DNA of 64,000 nucleotides from Cervus elaphus (GCF_910594005.1 NC_057823.1:60758015-60822014); one strand, 5' to 3'; counted from the first letter of the stretch, positions 1 through 12,715 are shown. Numbers and translations are program-made. The notes: a model not told the origin generated them from the letters alone.

Positions 1-146
1 AGATGGCTGGATGGCATCACCGACTCGATGGACATGAGTTTGAGTAAACTCGGAGTTGGTGATGGACAGAGAGGCCTGGCATGCTGCAATTCATGGGGTC
101 GCAAAGAGTTGGACACGACTGAGCGACTGAACTGAACTGAACTGAA
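1..146 (+). repeat. BovB 3' end, cut by the window edge
   Basis: Typical BovB terminal sequence: GATGGCTGGATGGCATCACC, a GGCCTGGC block, GACACGACTGAG, and the ACTGAACTGAACTGA tail. Confidence 0.85.
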
Positions 147-475
147 TATTCTATAAAATTTACTTCCTAATTAGGCTTTTACCTACTATGTGTTTCTTCT
201 AGTGACATGTAAGTTTTACAAAGACAGGGATCATTGCTTAAATATAGATTATAGTCCCCTTGAATATGGTTAAATGCATAAATAGGCATTTAAAGTATTG
301 CTGAGTAAACTGCATTATGTCAATTCATGTTCAGAGTGGAGAAATTACTTGCTCGAGACACAAATATTTTGAACATAAAAAACAGGAAATAAATTCATAA
401 CTTCTTGATCCAATTCCCCTTCTCTTTACACTATTACATATTTGATTTCTCTTAACAATCATGGACAATGATTTG

Positions 476-662
476 GGTTTCCCTGGTGGTTCAGATATGA
501 AGAATCCAATTGCAATGCAGGGGATCTGGGTTCGATCCCTGGGTTGGCAAGATCCCCTGGAGAAGGCAACAGCTATCCACTCCAGTATTCTGACCTGGAG
601 AATTCCATGAACTGTATAGTTCATGGGATCACAAAGAGTCAGACACGACTGAGCAACTTTCA
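476..662 (+). repeat. Bov-tA SINE
   Basis: A tRNA-like head with the B-box GGTTCGATCCCTGG is followed by the Bov-A body (CCACTCCAGTATTCT, CACGACTGAGCAACTTTCA). Confidence 0.88.
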
Positions 663-2245
663 GGTTGTTTGTCACTAGGGACATCAGAGTTGCACTGAGA
701 TTTTTCTAACATAGTCTTTTTTGTCTATACCAGAACTGGAGTTGGTTTGCATTAATTAGAGAGTCAAGGGTGACCAGAACTGAGGCGATCAGAGAGTTCA
801 GCTTTACCACATGAAACCCAATTCTGAAAAGGAACACAGGCATATTCTGTCTGGATAAAAGACGTGCATCCTTTTCATGCTTTTCACATATTCCCTACAG
901 AGAGAAGATTGGATTTCATTTTATCAGTCAGCTTCTTTAAGGAGCCTGCAATGAAGCTGTCAGTTTACCTCAAACTCTCTCCCTCCACCCCACAAATACT
1001 CAAGAAAAATAAAACATTGATTTAAAATTGATGGAAATAAAAAAAATAAAAGCTTCTCTCATAATTACTAGAAGAGAAACTGGAACATGAAATTTGCATT
1101 CGCTTTTTAAGGTGTGATCACGTTCCTAGATATACAGTCACTCCTGATGGACTATGGATTGACTTACTGCCTTACACACCACATGCCCTCTGCTCTGTCT
1201 TATCAGAAAAGCACATTTTTTAAAAAAGACTGGAAAGTAATAGCCCATGAAAGATACCTCAGAAGAAGTGAGCGTAAAGAAATAATAAATCTCCAAGTGG
1301 AGGCACTTTTTTCTAAGTGCACTTTGTGAGAAGGATTGGCACAGTGTGACCCTGGAAAATGAATCACACTGATTCCATCAAAGCAAATTCCACAGGCAAC
1401 AGAGCAAAGGGAAAACACAGCCCCTGAGGGCAGAGATGGGGAACACTGTGTCCAGGAAAGAAGACAGTGGGAAGAACATTAAAAGTGAGGAAATCATAGG
1501 AAGGGTACATGGTGATCTGCCAGATTGTTCCTGGAGCTTTTAGAATACTGAGTATTGTGTTTCCATTTTTTCATAGTGTCCTGGTACAGCAACTTAGCAT
1601 TTAGAAGGTTTATGGTAGTTGAACTTCTTGAATGAGTAGTAAAATTGCAGTCCAGTACAATTACATATCTAGCAGACATGTACATAGAACAATGATAGTC
1701 TCTGAACATATCATTCTATCCAAACACAGAACAATGTGGCATATACCTCTCTCCTAACAGGCGAGGAAGATTTTTATAAAGCAATAAAGGAATGAGAATC
1801 AATCACAGCCTACCTAGAGAATAAATCTCCCTTAGATTTTATGGGACAAGAACCATTTAGGTAAAACATAGAGATAAAGATATAAGTCTGTATCAGTCAG
1901 GTGCACTAGCACATAAAAAGTGCTAAGTCTTTCACACATAATTCCCTTTATTAGAGAGGAGAGTTTGGCAGGCTTAAGAATTCTATAGTGCTTATATAAA
2001 TACAAAGAATGTGTGTTTCCACCAATGATTTAATAATGAGCTGATTTTTCACAATATTTTAAATATTGTACTTTGTTTTGTAACCAGAGGTCCCCAAAAA
2101 ATGTAGGCCATGGAAAATCAGAGATTACAGAATAAAATCAGTTGATTTATATAGCTACTGACATAAAAGCTGTGGAGCAAATAGGAACCACTTCAGTGAG
2201 TACTCCACTAATTACCAACAGGGTAGTATCATGTCCTATGTATTT
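663..2245. other. No recognised feature
   Basis: AT-rich sequence. ORFs here are short and have no family motif. I see no repeat family I can name. Confidence 0.5.
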
Positions 2246-3725
2246 TTTTAATTGAGGTATGACTGACGTATTAGTTCCAGAGGTACAACATAAAGATTCA
2301 ATATTTATACATATTGCAAAATGATTACCACAATAAGTCTAGTTAGTATCAGCCACCATACATAATTATTTTATGTTCATGTGATGAGCATTTTTGAGAC
2401 CCATTCTTTTAGTAACTTTCAAATATGCAATACTGCATTATTAACTATAGTCACCATGCTGTACATTACATTTTACTTTATTCATAACTCAAAGTTTATA
2501 CCTTTTGACCCTTTCACCCATTTTGGCCACTCCCAACTGAGCTCTTTTTTTGTTTCTGTTTTTAAGATTCCATATATAAATGATATCATGAAGTATTTGT
2601 TATTCTGAGTCTGACATTTCACATAGCATCATGCCATCAAAGTCCATCCATGTTGTATCAAACAGTAGGATTTCCTTTCTTTTTATAGCTAAATAACATT
2701 CCACTTATATATACACTTGATGCTTGGAGGGATTGGGGGAAGGAGGAGAAGGGGGTGACCGAGGATGAGATGGCTGGATGGCATCACCGACTCAATGGAT
2801 GTGGGTTTGGGTAGACTCCGGGAGTTGGTGATGGACAGGGAGGCCTGGCGTGCTGCGATTCATGGGGTCACAAAGAGTCGGACACGACTGAGTGACTGAA
2901 CTGAACTGAACTGATACACCACATCTTCTTTACCCATTCATCCATTGATGAGTACTTAAATTGTTTTCAAATCTTGGCTACTGTGAATAATTCCACAATG
3001 AACAAGGGAATGCAGAGGTCTTCAAGATATTGCTCTCATTTCCTTTAGATACATACAGAAGTGGGACTGCTGGATCCTATGGTAGTTATATTTTTAAAGA
3101 TACCTCCATTATATTTTCCATAGTGGCTGTGCCAATTTACCACCAGCAGTGCAAAAGAGTTCCCATTTCTCCACTTCTTGACCAACACTTGTTAGTTTTT
3201 GTCTTCCTATTGATAGCCATTGTAACAAGGGTGAGGTGACATCTCACTGTGGTTTTGATATGCAGTTTGCTGACGATTAATGATGTTAAGCACCTTCTCA
3301 AGTACCTATTGGTCATTTTGCATCTTCTTTGGAAAAATGTCTATTCAGATGCTCTGTCCATTTTTTAACTGGATTGTTAATTCTGTTACGAAGCTGTATG
3401 AGTTCACATATATACATATACAGGATATTAACTCCTAACCAGATACATGATTTGCAAACATTTCCTCCCCTTCCATAAGTTGCCCTTTCATTTGTTGGTT
3501 TCCTTTGCTGTGAAGAAACGAGTTTGATGTAATCTCATTTATTTATTTTTCCTTTTGTTGCCTTTGCTTTTGATGTCAAATCCAAAAAGTCATCACCAAG
3601 ACTTAATTCTAGCAGCTTTATAGTTTCAGTTCTTATGTTCAACTCTTTAATCAATTTTGAGTTAACAATGTCCTATGTTTTTATATTTGAGCACTTCCAA
3701 ACCCATACCACATCCTATATTTAAA
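2246..3725 (-). repeat. Old L1, 3' UTR and end of ORF2, antisense
   Basis: The region reads as reversed L1 3' UTR (ACTATAGTCACCATGCTGTA) and then reversed ORF2 C-terminus (CACCAGCAGTGCAAAAGAG, TAGCCATTGTAACAAGGGTG). It is broken by a BovB 3' end at 2728-2914. Confidence 0.8.
2728..2914 (+). repeat. BovB 3' end inserted in L1
   Basis: A 5'-truncated copy ending in ACTGAACTGAACTGA. L1 continues on both sides; a short ATACAC flank occurs on each side. Confidence 0.82.
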
Positions 3726-4300
3726 ATTATTTCAATAATTTGGAATACTTATTTAGGTATCTTGAATTAATATTAATTTTAAATCAGTAAATGCTCATTT
3801 AGTTTTCTTACCTGACTTTATAATGACTGATTTTCATTCTGCAAATACTTTAAATAATTTTCCAGGACAGGAATGTTTAGAACTCTGTATTATCTTACTG
3901 TTTCTGATGTAAGTTAAGTGCTTGATTGGGGGAAAAGTTGAATTATTTTATGATGTTTGATGAAAATTTCTATCTTTGATAAGACATAATGATGGTTCAA
4001 ATAATGACAGGTTTTATGCACAACTGATTTTTTTCTCTATATGTTTTCGTCTCTTCGAACAAGTACATTTGAAAGAATCCTTGTGTCAGTATAATACTCT
4101 ATTTGCAGGAGTCCAAACAAACAAATAAATAAACATTCTTCATATTAAATTTAGAAGAGACCCACTTGGGGAAACAAAAATGTGTAGACTGTTTTGTGAT
4201 ATTTTGAAAAATAAAGTAATGTTTGAGCTTTAGGACAAATCAATCCAGATGTATATTGATTCTTAAAGTTAAAAACTAATAAATCTAGACTATTTGGCTA
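3726..4300. other. No recognised feature
   Basis: AT-rich; possibly a continuation of the diverged L1, but I see no firm match. Confidence 0.4.
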
Positions 4301-5556
4301 TATCCAGTTCAGTTCAGAAGCTCAGTTGCATCTAACACTTTGTGACCCCTTGGACTTCAGCACACCAGGCTTCCCTGTCCATCACCAACTCCCGGAGCTT
4401 TCTCAAACTCAGGTCCATTGAGTCGGTGATGCCATCCAACCATCTCATCCTCTGTCATCCCTTTCTCCTGCACCTTCAATCTTTCCCAGCATCAGGGTCT
4501 TTTCCAATGAGTCAGCTCTTCACATCAGGTGGCCAAAGTATTAGACCAGAGAGCTCTAATCTTTCCCACTCTATTGTTTTCCTCTATTTCTTTGCACTGA
4601 TTACTTAGGAAGGCTTTCTTATCTCTCCTTGCTATTTTTTTTGGAACTCTGCATTCAGATAGTATATCTTTCTACTTCTCCTTTGCCTTGCTTCTCTTCT
4701 TTTCTCACATATTTGTAAGGCCTCCTCAGACAACCATTTTGCCTTTTTGCATTTCTTCTTGGGGATGGTTTTGATCACCATCCCTTGTACCATGTTACAA
4801 ACCTCCATCCACAGTTCTTCAGGCACTCTATCAGATCTAATCCTTTGAATCTATTTGTCAGTTCCACTGTATAATTGCAAGGCATTTGATTTAGGTCATA
4901 CCTGATTTGTCTAGTGGTTTTCCCTTCTTTCTCCAATTTAAGTCTGAATTTGGCAATAAGGAATACATGATTTGAGCCACAGTCAGCTCCCAGTCTTGTT
5001 TTCGCTGACTGTATACAGCATCTCCATCTTTGACTGCAAAGAATATAATCAATCTGATTTCAGTATTGACCATCTGGTGATGTCCATGTGTAGAGTCGTC
5101 TCTTGTGTTGTTTGGAGAGGGTGTTTGCTATGACCAGTGCGTTCTCTTGGCAAAACTCTATTAGCTTTTGGCCTGTTTCATTTTGTACTCCAAGGCCAAA
5201 CTTGCCTATTATTCCAGGTATCTCTTGACTTCCTACTTTTGCATTCCAGTCCCCTATAATGAAAATGACATCTTCTTTTGGTGTTAGTTCTAGAAGGTAT
5301 TGTAGGTCTTCATAGAACCGTTAAACTTCAGCCTCTTCAGCATTAGTAGTTGCGACATAGATTTGGGTTACTGTGATAACTGAATGCTTTGCTTTGGTAA
5401 TGAACAGAGATCATTCTGTCATTTTGGAGACTGCACCCAACTACTGCATTTCAGACTCTTTTATTGACAATGAGGGCTGCTCCATTTCTTCTAAGGGATT
5501 CTTGCCCACAATAGTAGATAGAATGGTCATCTGAATTAAATTTGCCCATTCCTTTA
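4301..5556 (-). repeat. BovB with a large internal deletion, antisense
   Basis: The 3' end (4301-4550) is followed at about 4546-4562 by sequence from the middle of the element. The reverse transcriptase region is missing. The rest covers the segment between endonuclease and RT and part of the endonuclease domain (frames at 4826-4632 and 5073-4891), with several breaks. Confidence 0.85.
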
Positions 5557-6305
5557 TCAGTCACCAAAAATGAGACAGAACAGAGTTTCACTTCTGTGTA
5601 AGGAAACTTTCTGAAATATTTGAGGCCAGTCTGGTGGCAGGATTAGTAACAAAGGGGAAGACATATATTATAATTTTACTAAGTTCTGTTAGATTCTAAT
5701 TGAGTCAGTTCATACATGTAGCTATATGACTGGGCCTTTAAATTGCCTGAAGAAAATACAGAAAGCTTGAACTTGGTTTATAGATGTCAGTGCAAGTTGG
5801 AAGTGAAAGACAGCTGCATTACAGCCATACTAGGATGCAGCCATAAAAACCTTCAGTGGACAGAATCTACTATCAACCTTGTGTGAAAGAAGTAGCTTAT
5901 AATAAGAAGTAAAAAATATATTTATATGTGCGGACCTTGGAAAAGAATAGAGAGACTGGAGTAGAGGTATATGGATGAACATATTGGAGTATGCAAGAGT
6001 ATGAAGATCTTTAAATCACATATTAATGTCAAACAGAAATCATTCATCATGAAAGAGGCAGTGAATGATATATACATGTGACAGACACTGACCAAATGAC
6101 TTATACATTTGATATCTGCTTTGCCTTCAGACACAGCAGTGCAGATACAATGGGATCATTAATAAAGTAGCCTCTGTGGCAGAGATGGGGGCTATGCATG
6201 GGTCCAACATGAGTCTCATTTACTAAAGACTATCTAGTGACTTCTATCTCTAAATGTCCATCTGGTCAGAGATAAAGATCAGTAATGTGTCCTGAATACA
6301 CATGT
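5557..6305. other. No recognised feature
   Basis: Unique-looking AT-rich DNA with no coding motif. Confidence 0.45.
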
Positions 6306-6423
6306 GGTATGGTTCAGTCGCTAAGTCGTGTCCAATTCTTGTGACCCGATAGCTCACCAGGCTTCTCTGTCCATGGGATTTCTCAGGCAAGAATACTGGA
6401 GTTGGTTACCATTTCCTTCTCCA
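6306..6423 (-). repeat. Bov-A type SINE fragment, antisense
   Basis: Reverse of the Bov-A body: TCAGTCGCTAAGTCGTGTCC, GGCTTCTCTGTCCATGGGAT, CCTTCTCCAAG. Confidence 0.8.
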
Positions 6424-6650
6424 AGAAAGTGAAAGTGAAAGTTGCTCAGTTGTGTCTAGCTCTTTGTGACCCCAAGGACTTCTCCATGGAATTCTCCAGG
6501 CCAGAATACTGGAGTGGGTAGCCTTCAGGCCAGAATACTGGAGTGGGTAGCCTTTCCCTTCTTCAAGGAATCTTCCTAACCCAGGGATCAAACCCAGGTC
6601 TCCCACATTGTAGGCAGATTCTTTACCAGCTGAGCCACAAGGGAAGCCCT
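6424..6650 (-). repeat. Bov-tA SINE with a 29-bp internal tandem duplication, antisense
   Basis: Reads from the Bov-A body to the reversed tRNA-like head (GATCAAACCCAGGTCTCC ... AAGGGAAGCCC). The 29-base segment at 6497-6525 is repeated exactly at 6526-6554. Confidence 0.88.
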
Positions 6651-6842
6651 GAATAGGAATATTGAGATCCAATTATCAACCAATTGTCAACTTGACTGCA
6701 TTAAATTTCTTCTAGTCCCCCACTCTTGAGAGGCCAGTGGTTAATTCTCACAGGAACAGATATTTATTTCAGATGTGGGTTTGTAATTCCAGCTTGCAAA
6801 ACCTCAATCAACACTACTATCCAGGAGCTTATAGGGTAACAG

Positions 6843-7620
6843 GTTCATAATCTTGGTACTCTACACAACATATGAGCCACTCACATTCACAGCAGATGTG
6901 TCACTGGAATGGATTCATGACTATGGGTTACAATTGCAGTATCACAAACAGTACCAACCAGAAGCTGCTGACCTTCTTGAGCACTGGAATAACCTACTGA
7001 AAGCACAGCCTAAGCACCAGATTATAGACAATGGATCCTTCAGAATATAGCATACACTGAATTAAGAGACCACTATACATACTGTGTCCTCAATAAAAAG
7101 AATACATCAACCTTCTGATAGGAGTTGTCCCACAAATCATCTCTCCCAGTGTACCACTGGGGACTTTATACTTCTTAGTCCTTGTAACTCTGGACACTGT
7201 GCTTACAAGAGGTATTGGCCTACAAACAAAGCACATTCTTACAGAGTCCCATTGAACAAAAAACTAAAATTATAACTTGAAACACAGGACTCTGTGTGTC
7301 CAAGGAACAGTAATCGATAAGAAGAGTCATTTATTTTGGTTGCAGTAATTGACTCTAATCAACCGGAAGATGTGTACATTTACAAAAAAACAGGGACAAG
7401 AAAAAATATGTATGAATCTCAGTTAATCCACATGGATGTCACTTGCTACTACCTCTCCCAATTGTGACTATAAGTGGTAAGTGGGAATCTCCAGCCTGGG
7501 AAATCAATGTTTACCAGAAGCTCCAATACCTTAGGAATAATGGCTTGACTTATGCCAGCAAATAAGCCATTGAGACTAACAAAACTGGTCATAGTCAGCA
7601 TAGCTAAGTGGAATTAATAT
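6843..7620 (+). repeat. Degenerate ERV-L-like pol remnant (integrase end and dUTPase-like part)
   Basis: The reading frame at 6853-7047 resembles the C-terminal part of a retroviral integrase (a Q-Y-x-P-E-A-A-x-L-L-E-x-W-N-x-L-L-K-A-like stretch). Downstream frames carry short matches to the dUTPase-like region that follows integrase in ERV-L elements (VPLNKKLKL, AVIDSNQPE, VSGNLQPG). Stops and frame breaks separate these pieces, so it is inactive. The family call is from memory and moderately sure. Confidence 0.55.
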
Positions 7621-8049
7621 GGATTATAAAAAAGGGTGACACTGACCTATGTAACACAAACAGGGAGTCATGGCAGCCAAAGTTGTATACATAATTTGGA
7701 TCTTCAAGAAAGAACTTGGATCAGCTATGAGGAGTGCCCATACTTGGCGGTCATCAGATTCAATGACTTTCAGATCCACCACAGGGGCTGAGCTGAAACA
7801 ATGCTCTTCCATGGGTCACTGGGGCTTTTTCAGAGGTGCACTGAAGTCTAGAGTCTCTTTACCCTATATTTCTCACTTTTCCATCTCCTTTCATATATGT
7901 CAGATGTCCATCAGAGCACAGCATCTTTCCTTAGCTACTTGTACTCACTCTCCATTTTATCTTTCAAGGCTGTCCATCAGTAAATCAGCTGCACTTTTAA
8001 TCTCTGTCTTGATGTCTGCTTCTCTAAGTACCCAACACTTACATTAATT
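7621..8049. other. No recognised feature
   Basis: A 125-codon open frame spans 7670-8047 on the plus strand, but it shows no domain or composition that suggests a gene. It may be further retroviral remnant. Confidence 0.35.
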
Positions 8050-8460
8050 AATTTATCAAGTTACCATATACAAGATCAATGTATATAGAAAATTCAACTT
8101 ATCTCTATAGGAAAAAAACTAATACATAAAAATAAAAATCTAATATGAAACCACATCCAACAACACAGTAAACAAAAATATTTAGGAATAAGTTTCTCAA
8201 AACATAGGAAATATTTCTCTACCAAAAGCGGTAAGATGGTTTTAAACAAAATTAAAGAAATCTAAATAAAGTCAGGAATACTCCAAATTCATGATTGGAA
8301 GACACTGTTATGAAGACATCAGTTCTCTCCAAATGGATCTATGGACTGAATGCAATCCCAATCAAAATCTCTGGGATTTCTTTTCTTGGGTGTTTATAAT
8401 GGATTCTAAATTTTATATAGAAATTTGAAGGACTTACAAAGTGATAACTTTACAACAGCG
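8050..8460 (+). repeat. L1 ORF2 fragment
   Basis: Degenerate ORF2 sequence, including the TTTAGGAATAA block and CTGAATGCAATCCCAATCAA. Frame is broken throughout. Confidence 0.65.
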
Positions 8461-8773
8461 TATTTTTATTCCCCCAACCCCAACCATTCTTTGTGCTCTT
8501 GTCAGAAACCTTACTTGTATGTATTATAAGAATTATAATATAGTATTAGTTTTGATTTAGACAACTCTACACACTGTGTATGGGCTTCCCTAGTGGCTTC
8601 CCTGGTTATAAATACTGGGATTTAACAAACAAGGAAGTGAACAATGGATAGTGGGAACCAGGTTTCTCATTGATAAAGTGTTAAGGTGCATATATGTGAG
8701 GGGAGAAACAAAAAAAATACAGTGTTACATGGTACTGGATGAGAGCTGGTGATATTAGTAGATATTCAAGTTT

Positions 8774-8821
<48 letters not shown>

Positions 8822-8842
8822 CAGAGAGACAGAGAGACAGAG
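8774..8842. repeat. (TA)n-(GA)n microsatellite
   Basis: Alternating TA passes into AGAGAG/ACAGAG repeats. Confidence 0.9.
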
Positions 8843-8884
8843 TGTTCTATCCTCACAAAAATTTATAATTCCATGTAATTAGAA

Positions 8885-9930
8885 AAACACAAAATTAGAA
8901 AAATCCAAATTGAGATGATCATCTCAATAGATGCAGAAAAAGCATATGACAAAATTCAACATTCACTCCTAATTAAAACGCTCAAAAAACTTGGTACTGA
9001 GGTACTTTATTACTTACTTCAACATAATAAAGGCCATATATGACAAGTCCACAGCTAATATCATGCTCAATGGTGAAACTGAACATTTTTTCTTTAATAT
9101 TGGTAACAAAGTTGCCTACTTTTACCACTTTTACTCAAAATAGTACTGGCAGTCCTAGCCAGAGAAATTAGGCCAGAAAAAGAAATAAAAATCCTCCAAG
9201 GAGAAAGGAAGAAGTAGAACTGTTTCTATTTGCAGATGGCACATTGTTATATATTGAAAAACTTAAAGAACCCACCAAAACAAAAACTGTTAAAATTAAT
9301 AAATTTACTTAGTAAAATTTCAGGAAAAACTATGAATATACAAAAATCAGTTGCATTTCTATACTCTTAACAACAAATTATCAGAATGAGAAATTTTTTA
9401 AAAAATCCCAATACAATTGCATTAAAAAAAAGTCTAGGAATAAATGTAACCAAGGAGGTGAAAGACTTCTACACTAGACACAATAAAATACTGATGAAAA
9501 AAACTGAAGACACAAATAAATGGAAAGATATTTCATGTTCTTGGAAAGGAAGACTTAATATTGTTAAAATGTCCATACTACCCAAAGGAAGCCCTACATA
9601 TTCAATAAAATCCCTCTCAAAATTCCAATGGCCTTTTTCAAGATACAAAAAAATAAATAAATAAAACCCTAAAATTCATATGCAACCACCAAAGACTCCA
9701 ACGAGTCAGAGCAATCTTGAGAAAGAACAAAGCTGGAAGCATTACACTTCCTGATTTCAACCAATGGATATATTCCAAAACTACAGTAATCAAAACAGTA
9801 TGATATAGGCATAAAAAAGACACATAGACTAACAGAATAGAGAGATCAGAAATAAACTCATTCATATATGGTCAATTAATTTATGACAAAGGAACCAAGA
9901 ATACTTGGGTCTGTCTCCTAGTGACAACTT
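8885..9930 (+). repeat. L1 ORF2 fragment, reverse transcriptase to C-terminal part
   Basis: Starts in the RT region (ATAGATGCAGAAAAAGCATA) and passes through a 92-codon open stretch at 9386-9661 (KSLGINVTKEVKDFY, KGRLNIVKMSILP), which is diagnostic of L1 ORF2. It ends at about 9930 and is pseudogenic. Confidence 0.85.
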
Positions 9931-10555
9931 TCATATCTGTGGGTTTTTACAGAGTCATATCCTTCATTGGAGTCATCATGTAATTTACTCTTGATATTGG
10001 ATGACATGGAATTTATAACCAATAAATCAGATTATCAGGGTTTAACTGAGGTAAGAAAGATCACTCAGTCTAGTTATAAAAGTTTATAAACTAAAAAAAA
10101 TTCAAAGTCTGGAAATGAAAGGAAAGTCACTCAAATTGCTTAATTACAGAAATATAAAGAGTACCCAGATCTCTAGCCTCTAAATACAACGGTCTTTTCA
10201 AGTCTCATGCTCTAAGTAATGAGGAAGACTCAAATATCCTGGGGTGAGAAAGGTCATTACAATCAGGAACTACAAAAATGTTACAATCTCAGGGATCACA
10301 AAGTTGACCAAAAAAAAAAAAAAAAATTCTGAAATGGAGCAGGACCCTATGGACCTTGGCCACCACAACCCCCCATTCCTCTGTCTATCTTGAGTCTGTG
10401 GAAAAGTTTAGTCAAAGAATGATCAGAGAAATGAAAAGTGCAGAAACAAAGGAAAACAGTCAAAGGAGGCCAAATAATAATAATATAGTCATTAAGCATA
10501 GTCAAGGATCATTAGTTATTTTTCAAGTGCTATAGATAACATTCTGAGCCACATC
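9931..10555. other. No recognised feature; A-run at 10309-10326
   Basis: Only a poly(A) run stands out. Part may belong to the retroviral element whose LTR follows. Confidence 0.4.
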
Positions 10556-11015
10556 CTGTGAGCTGTCTTGTAGACACTAAAACATCAGGGTGAAGAAATT
10601 AACTACATGATGACCGGACTGTACCTACGACATAAGCGGCCACAATTCTGAGAACTGGCCTCAAGAAATGGGAACAGACAGACCCTGGAATTGAAGATCA
10701 ACTGTACCTAAAATAACTCCAAGATGATGTTGGTCAGATCATCAACGACCAATTTGAAGATGACTATCAGAGCTGACTGTGCTATTTCTGCATGTAACCC
10801 CCTCCAAAATGTCTATAAAAGCTTCTGTCCCACTGGTTTGCAGTGATGGGGGTGGCGGGTGGGGAAGCAGGGAGGCAGTTGGCTTTTGGACAGACATCTG
10901 CCCTCCCCCGCAGTTGCCAGCATCTGAAATAAAGCAAATTTTCCTTTCCACCAACTTGGCCTGTTTATTGGCTTTAGAGCAGCAAGCAGCCCAACCTCAC
11001 TCATCTTTCGCTAAC
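10556..11015 (+). repeat. Probable endogenous retrovirus LTR
   Basis: LTR-like order: TG start, TATA box (CTATAAAAGC, about 10814), AATAAA (about 10927), then a U5-like block (GCCTGTTTATTGGCTTTAGA) ending in TAACA. Boundaries are approximate. I see no second LTR. Confidence 0.6.
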
Positions 11016-11770
11016 AATTCTAGTGATTAATTTCACTGTTTTCAACATCCTCTGGTAACTCAAAGGATTAACACAAGGTCCAGTAAAACTGTTTGCCAGA
11101 GAAACTGGAAAATCAGAAGTAAAAAGGACATATTTATCATTAATGAGATGCCATCATTGACCGCTGGGAAATAAAACAGAAATATCAAGGACATCCAATT
11201 CTATCAATAACACTTCAGCCATTCCCTAGTAGATGAATCAACAGAGACCCAGGAATTACCTTCTTTAAAGAGTCCCATCTTCAGCAGATTGACTTCCAGC
11301 TCCACCTGACACATTTGGAAGGCCGAGTCTTCTGGACCTCATTAATCCCCCAAGAACAGCAGGAGTCAGTTTAGAAATAACAGGACTAGAGAGTTTAACA
11401 GACTAGCTCCCAGTAACTCTGAAACATGGCCCTCAGAAAAAGACTCAGTGCACAGTACTTCAGCAAAATGACAGCTAGGAATTACGACCCCTGACACTCA
11501 GCAGCCTTAGCCAAGAAATGTCAATTTTAACAATAATCTGCAAATGAAAAATAACTCTCCCAAGAGTTTAGAATTCCGGTAAGGGATGACCAGCACCTTG
11601 GTGAAGCATAGTGATAAGAAAGGAGGCACTGAGGAGAGGAAGAAAGACAAATTCATAGTAGCCCCATACTCTTCTCCCAAGCCCATGCAGCTCATGGGAG
11701 AAGTAGAGTAAAGTGAGCACTGGAAGCCACTAAGGACTCCAGAGCTGGCTCGCCCCAGCTTCTGATCCAC
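11016..11770. other. Unassigned sequence beside the GC-rich block
   Basis: Moderate GC, no open frame of interest. It might be 5' UTR of L1 or internal retroviral sequence. Confidence 0.35.
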
Positions 11771-12715
11771 TCCTGAGGCCTTGCGTGTCTCCCCGCCGGT
11801 GCCAGGAACTCAAGCCCTTCCAATTTTATGCCAGCGCTGGCCAACTCTAGCCACCCCAGGGAGCTCCTGCAGCCTCAAAGGCGTACCCTTGTCATCAGTT
11901 TGCCAGTGTCCCCGTGAACAAAAAAAACCGGTTCACTCACTACCTCCCTACTCCTGGTCCTCCCCCTGACCCACCACCGGTTACCTACCTCCTCCAGTGG
12001 CCCGAGGAGTCCTCAGCACCAAATTCCCAGAAGCCTCCACAACCGGAAACCCACTCACCGGGAAGTCAGCCTTCTCCAGCGACCCAGGCCCCGCCCATGG
12101 CTGCGCCCCCTAGAGGTTCCTGGGAATACAGGTCCCTGTTGCACCCAGGCTCCAAGCACACGGACTCCTGTGAACACAAGTCCTAAATTACCCTCGTGTG
12201 CAGTGGCGCCAGTGACTGCAGGTTGCATCCTTGGCACCAGGCACCTGGAAAGCTGCACTGAATTCGGGCCCCAGGTTCACCCAGCCACCTGCTGGGCTCC
12301 CCATCCCTCCTCCCACAGCTCTCAAGGTCCAGGCAGCCTCCTCAGCTTGCAGAGGGCTGTGTGAACTCAGGTTTCTGGCCCATTCTGATGGCTGTGGTCA
12401 CTGGTGGCTTCTTGGCTCCAGGAAGCTCCCGTGAACTCAGGTTTTCAATCCAGTCCAGGAACTTCAGGTTCCCAAAATCTCAGACAGCTCCAGCAACTCC
12501 AGGCTTTCGGCCCACCCTGTGGCTCTCCCGTGGGAACAGGCCCCTAGAGGACCCCTATAAACCCACATCCTAGCTTGACTCAGCACTGTCTAGCTCATGT
12601 GACACTGGTCAGCTCCCGATGGGTTCCAGCAAATTCAGGCTCCTGGCATTTCCCATGGTTCTGAGGTCTCAGGCTCCAAGACACCAGGGAACCCAAGTTA
12701 GGGGGGTGGGGGGTG
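11771..12715 (+). repeat. GC-rich block with degenerate ~66-bp tandem motif
   Basis: The motif GTGAACTCAGG / GCAACTCCAGG / GCAAATTCAGG followed by TTTCTGGCCCA-like sequence recurs at 12361, 12431, 12493 and 12629, that is at 70, 62 and 2 x 68 bases. Looser copies lie upstream (11806, 12210). It runs directly into L1 sequence at about 12725. Several short open frames here look like products of the base composition. It could be L1 5' UTR monomers; this is inference. Confidence 0.45.

Noticed and set aside
7670..8047. 125-codon plus frame as a novel gene
   Set aside because: No motif, signal peptide or splice context; it sits beside retroviral and L1 remnants.
10742..11030. Overlapping open frames on both strands
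   Set aside because: They lie in an LTR and show no protein motif; composition explains them.
11781..12573. Several proline/serine-rich open frames in the GC-rich block
   Set aside because: All frames are equally open, stops are rare because of GC content, and there is no domain or splice support.
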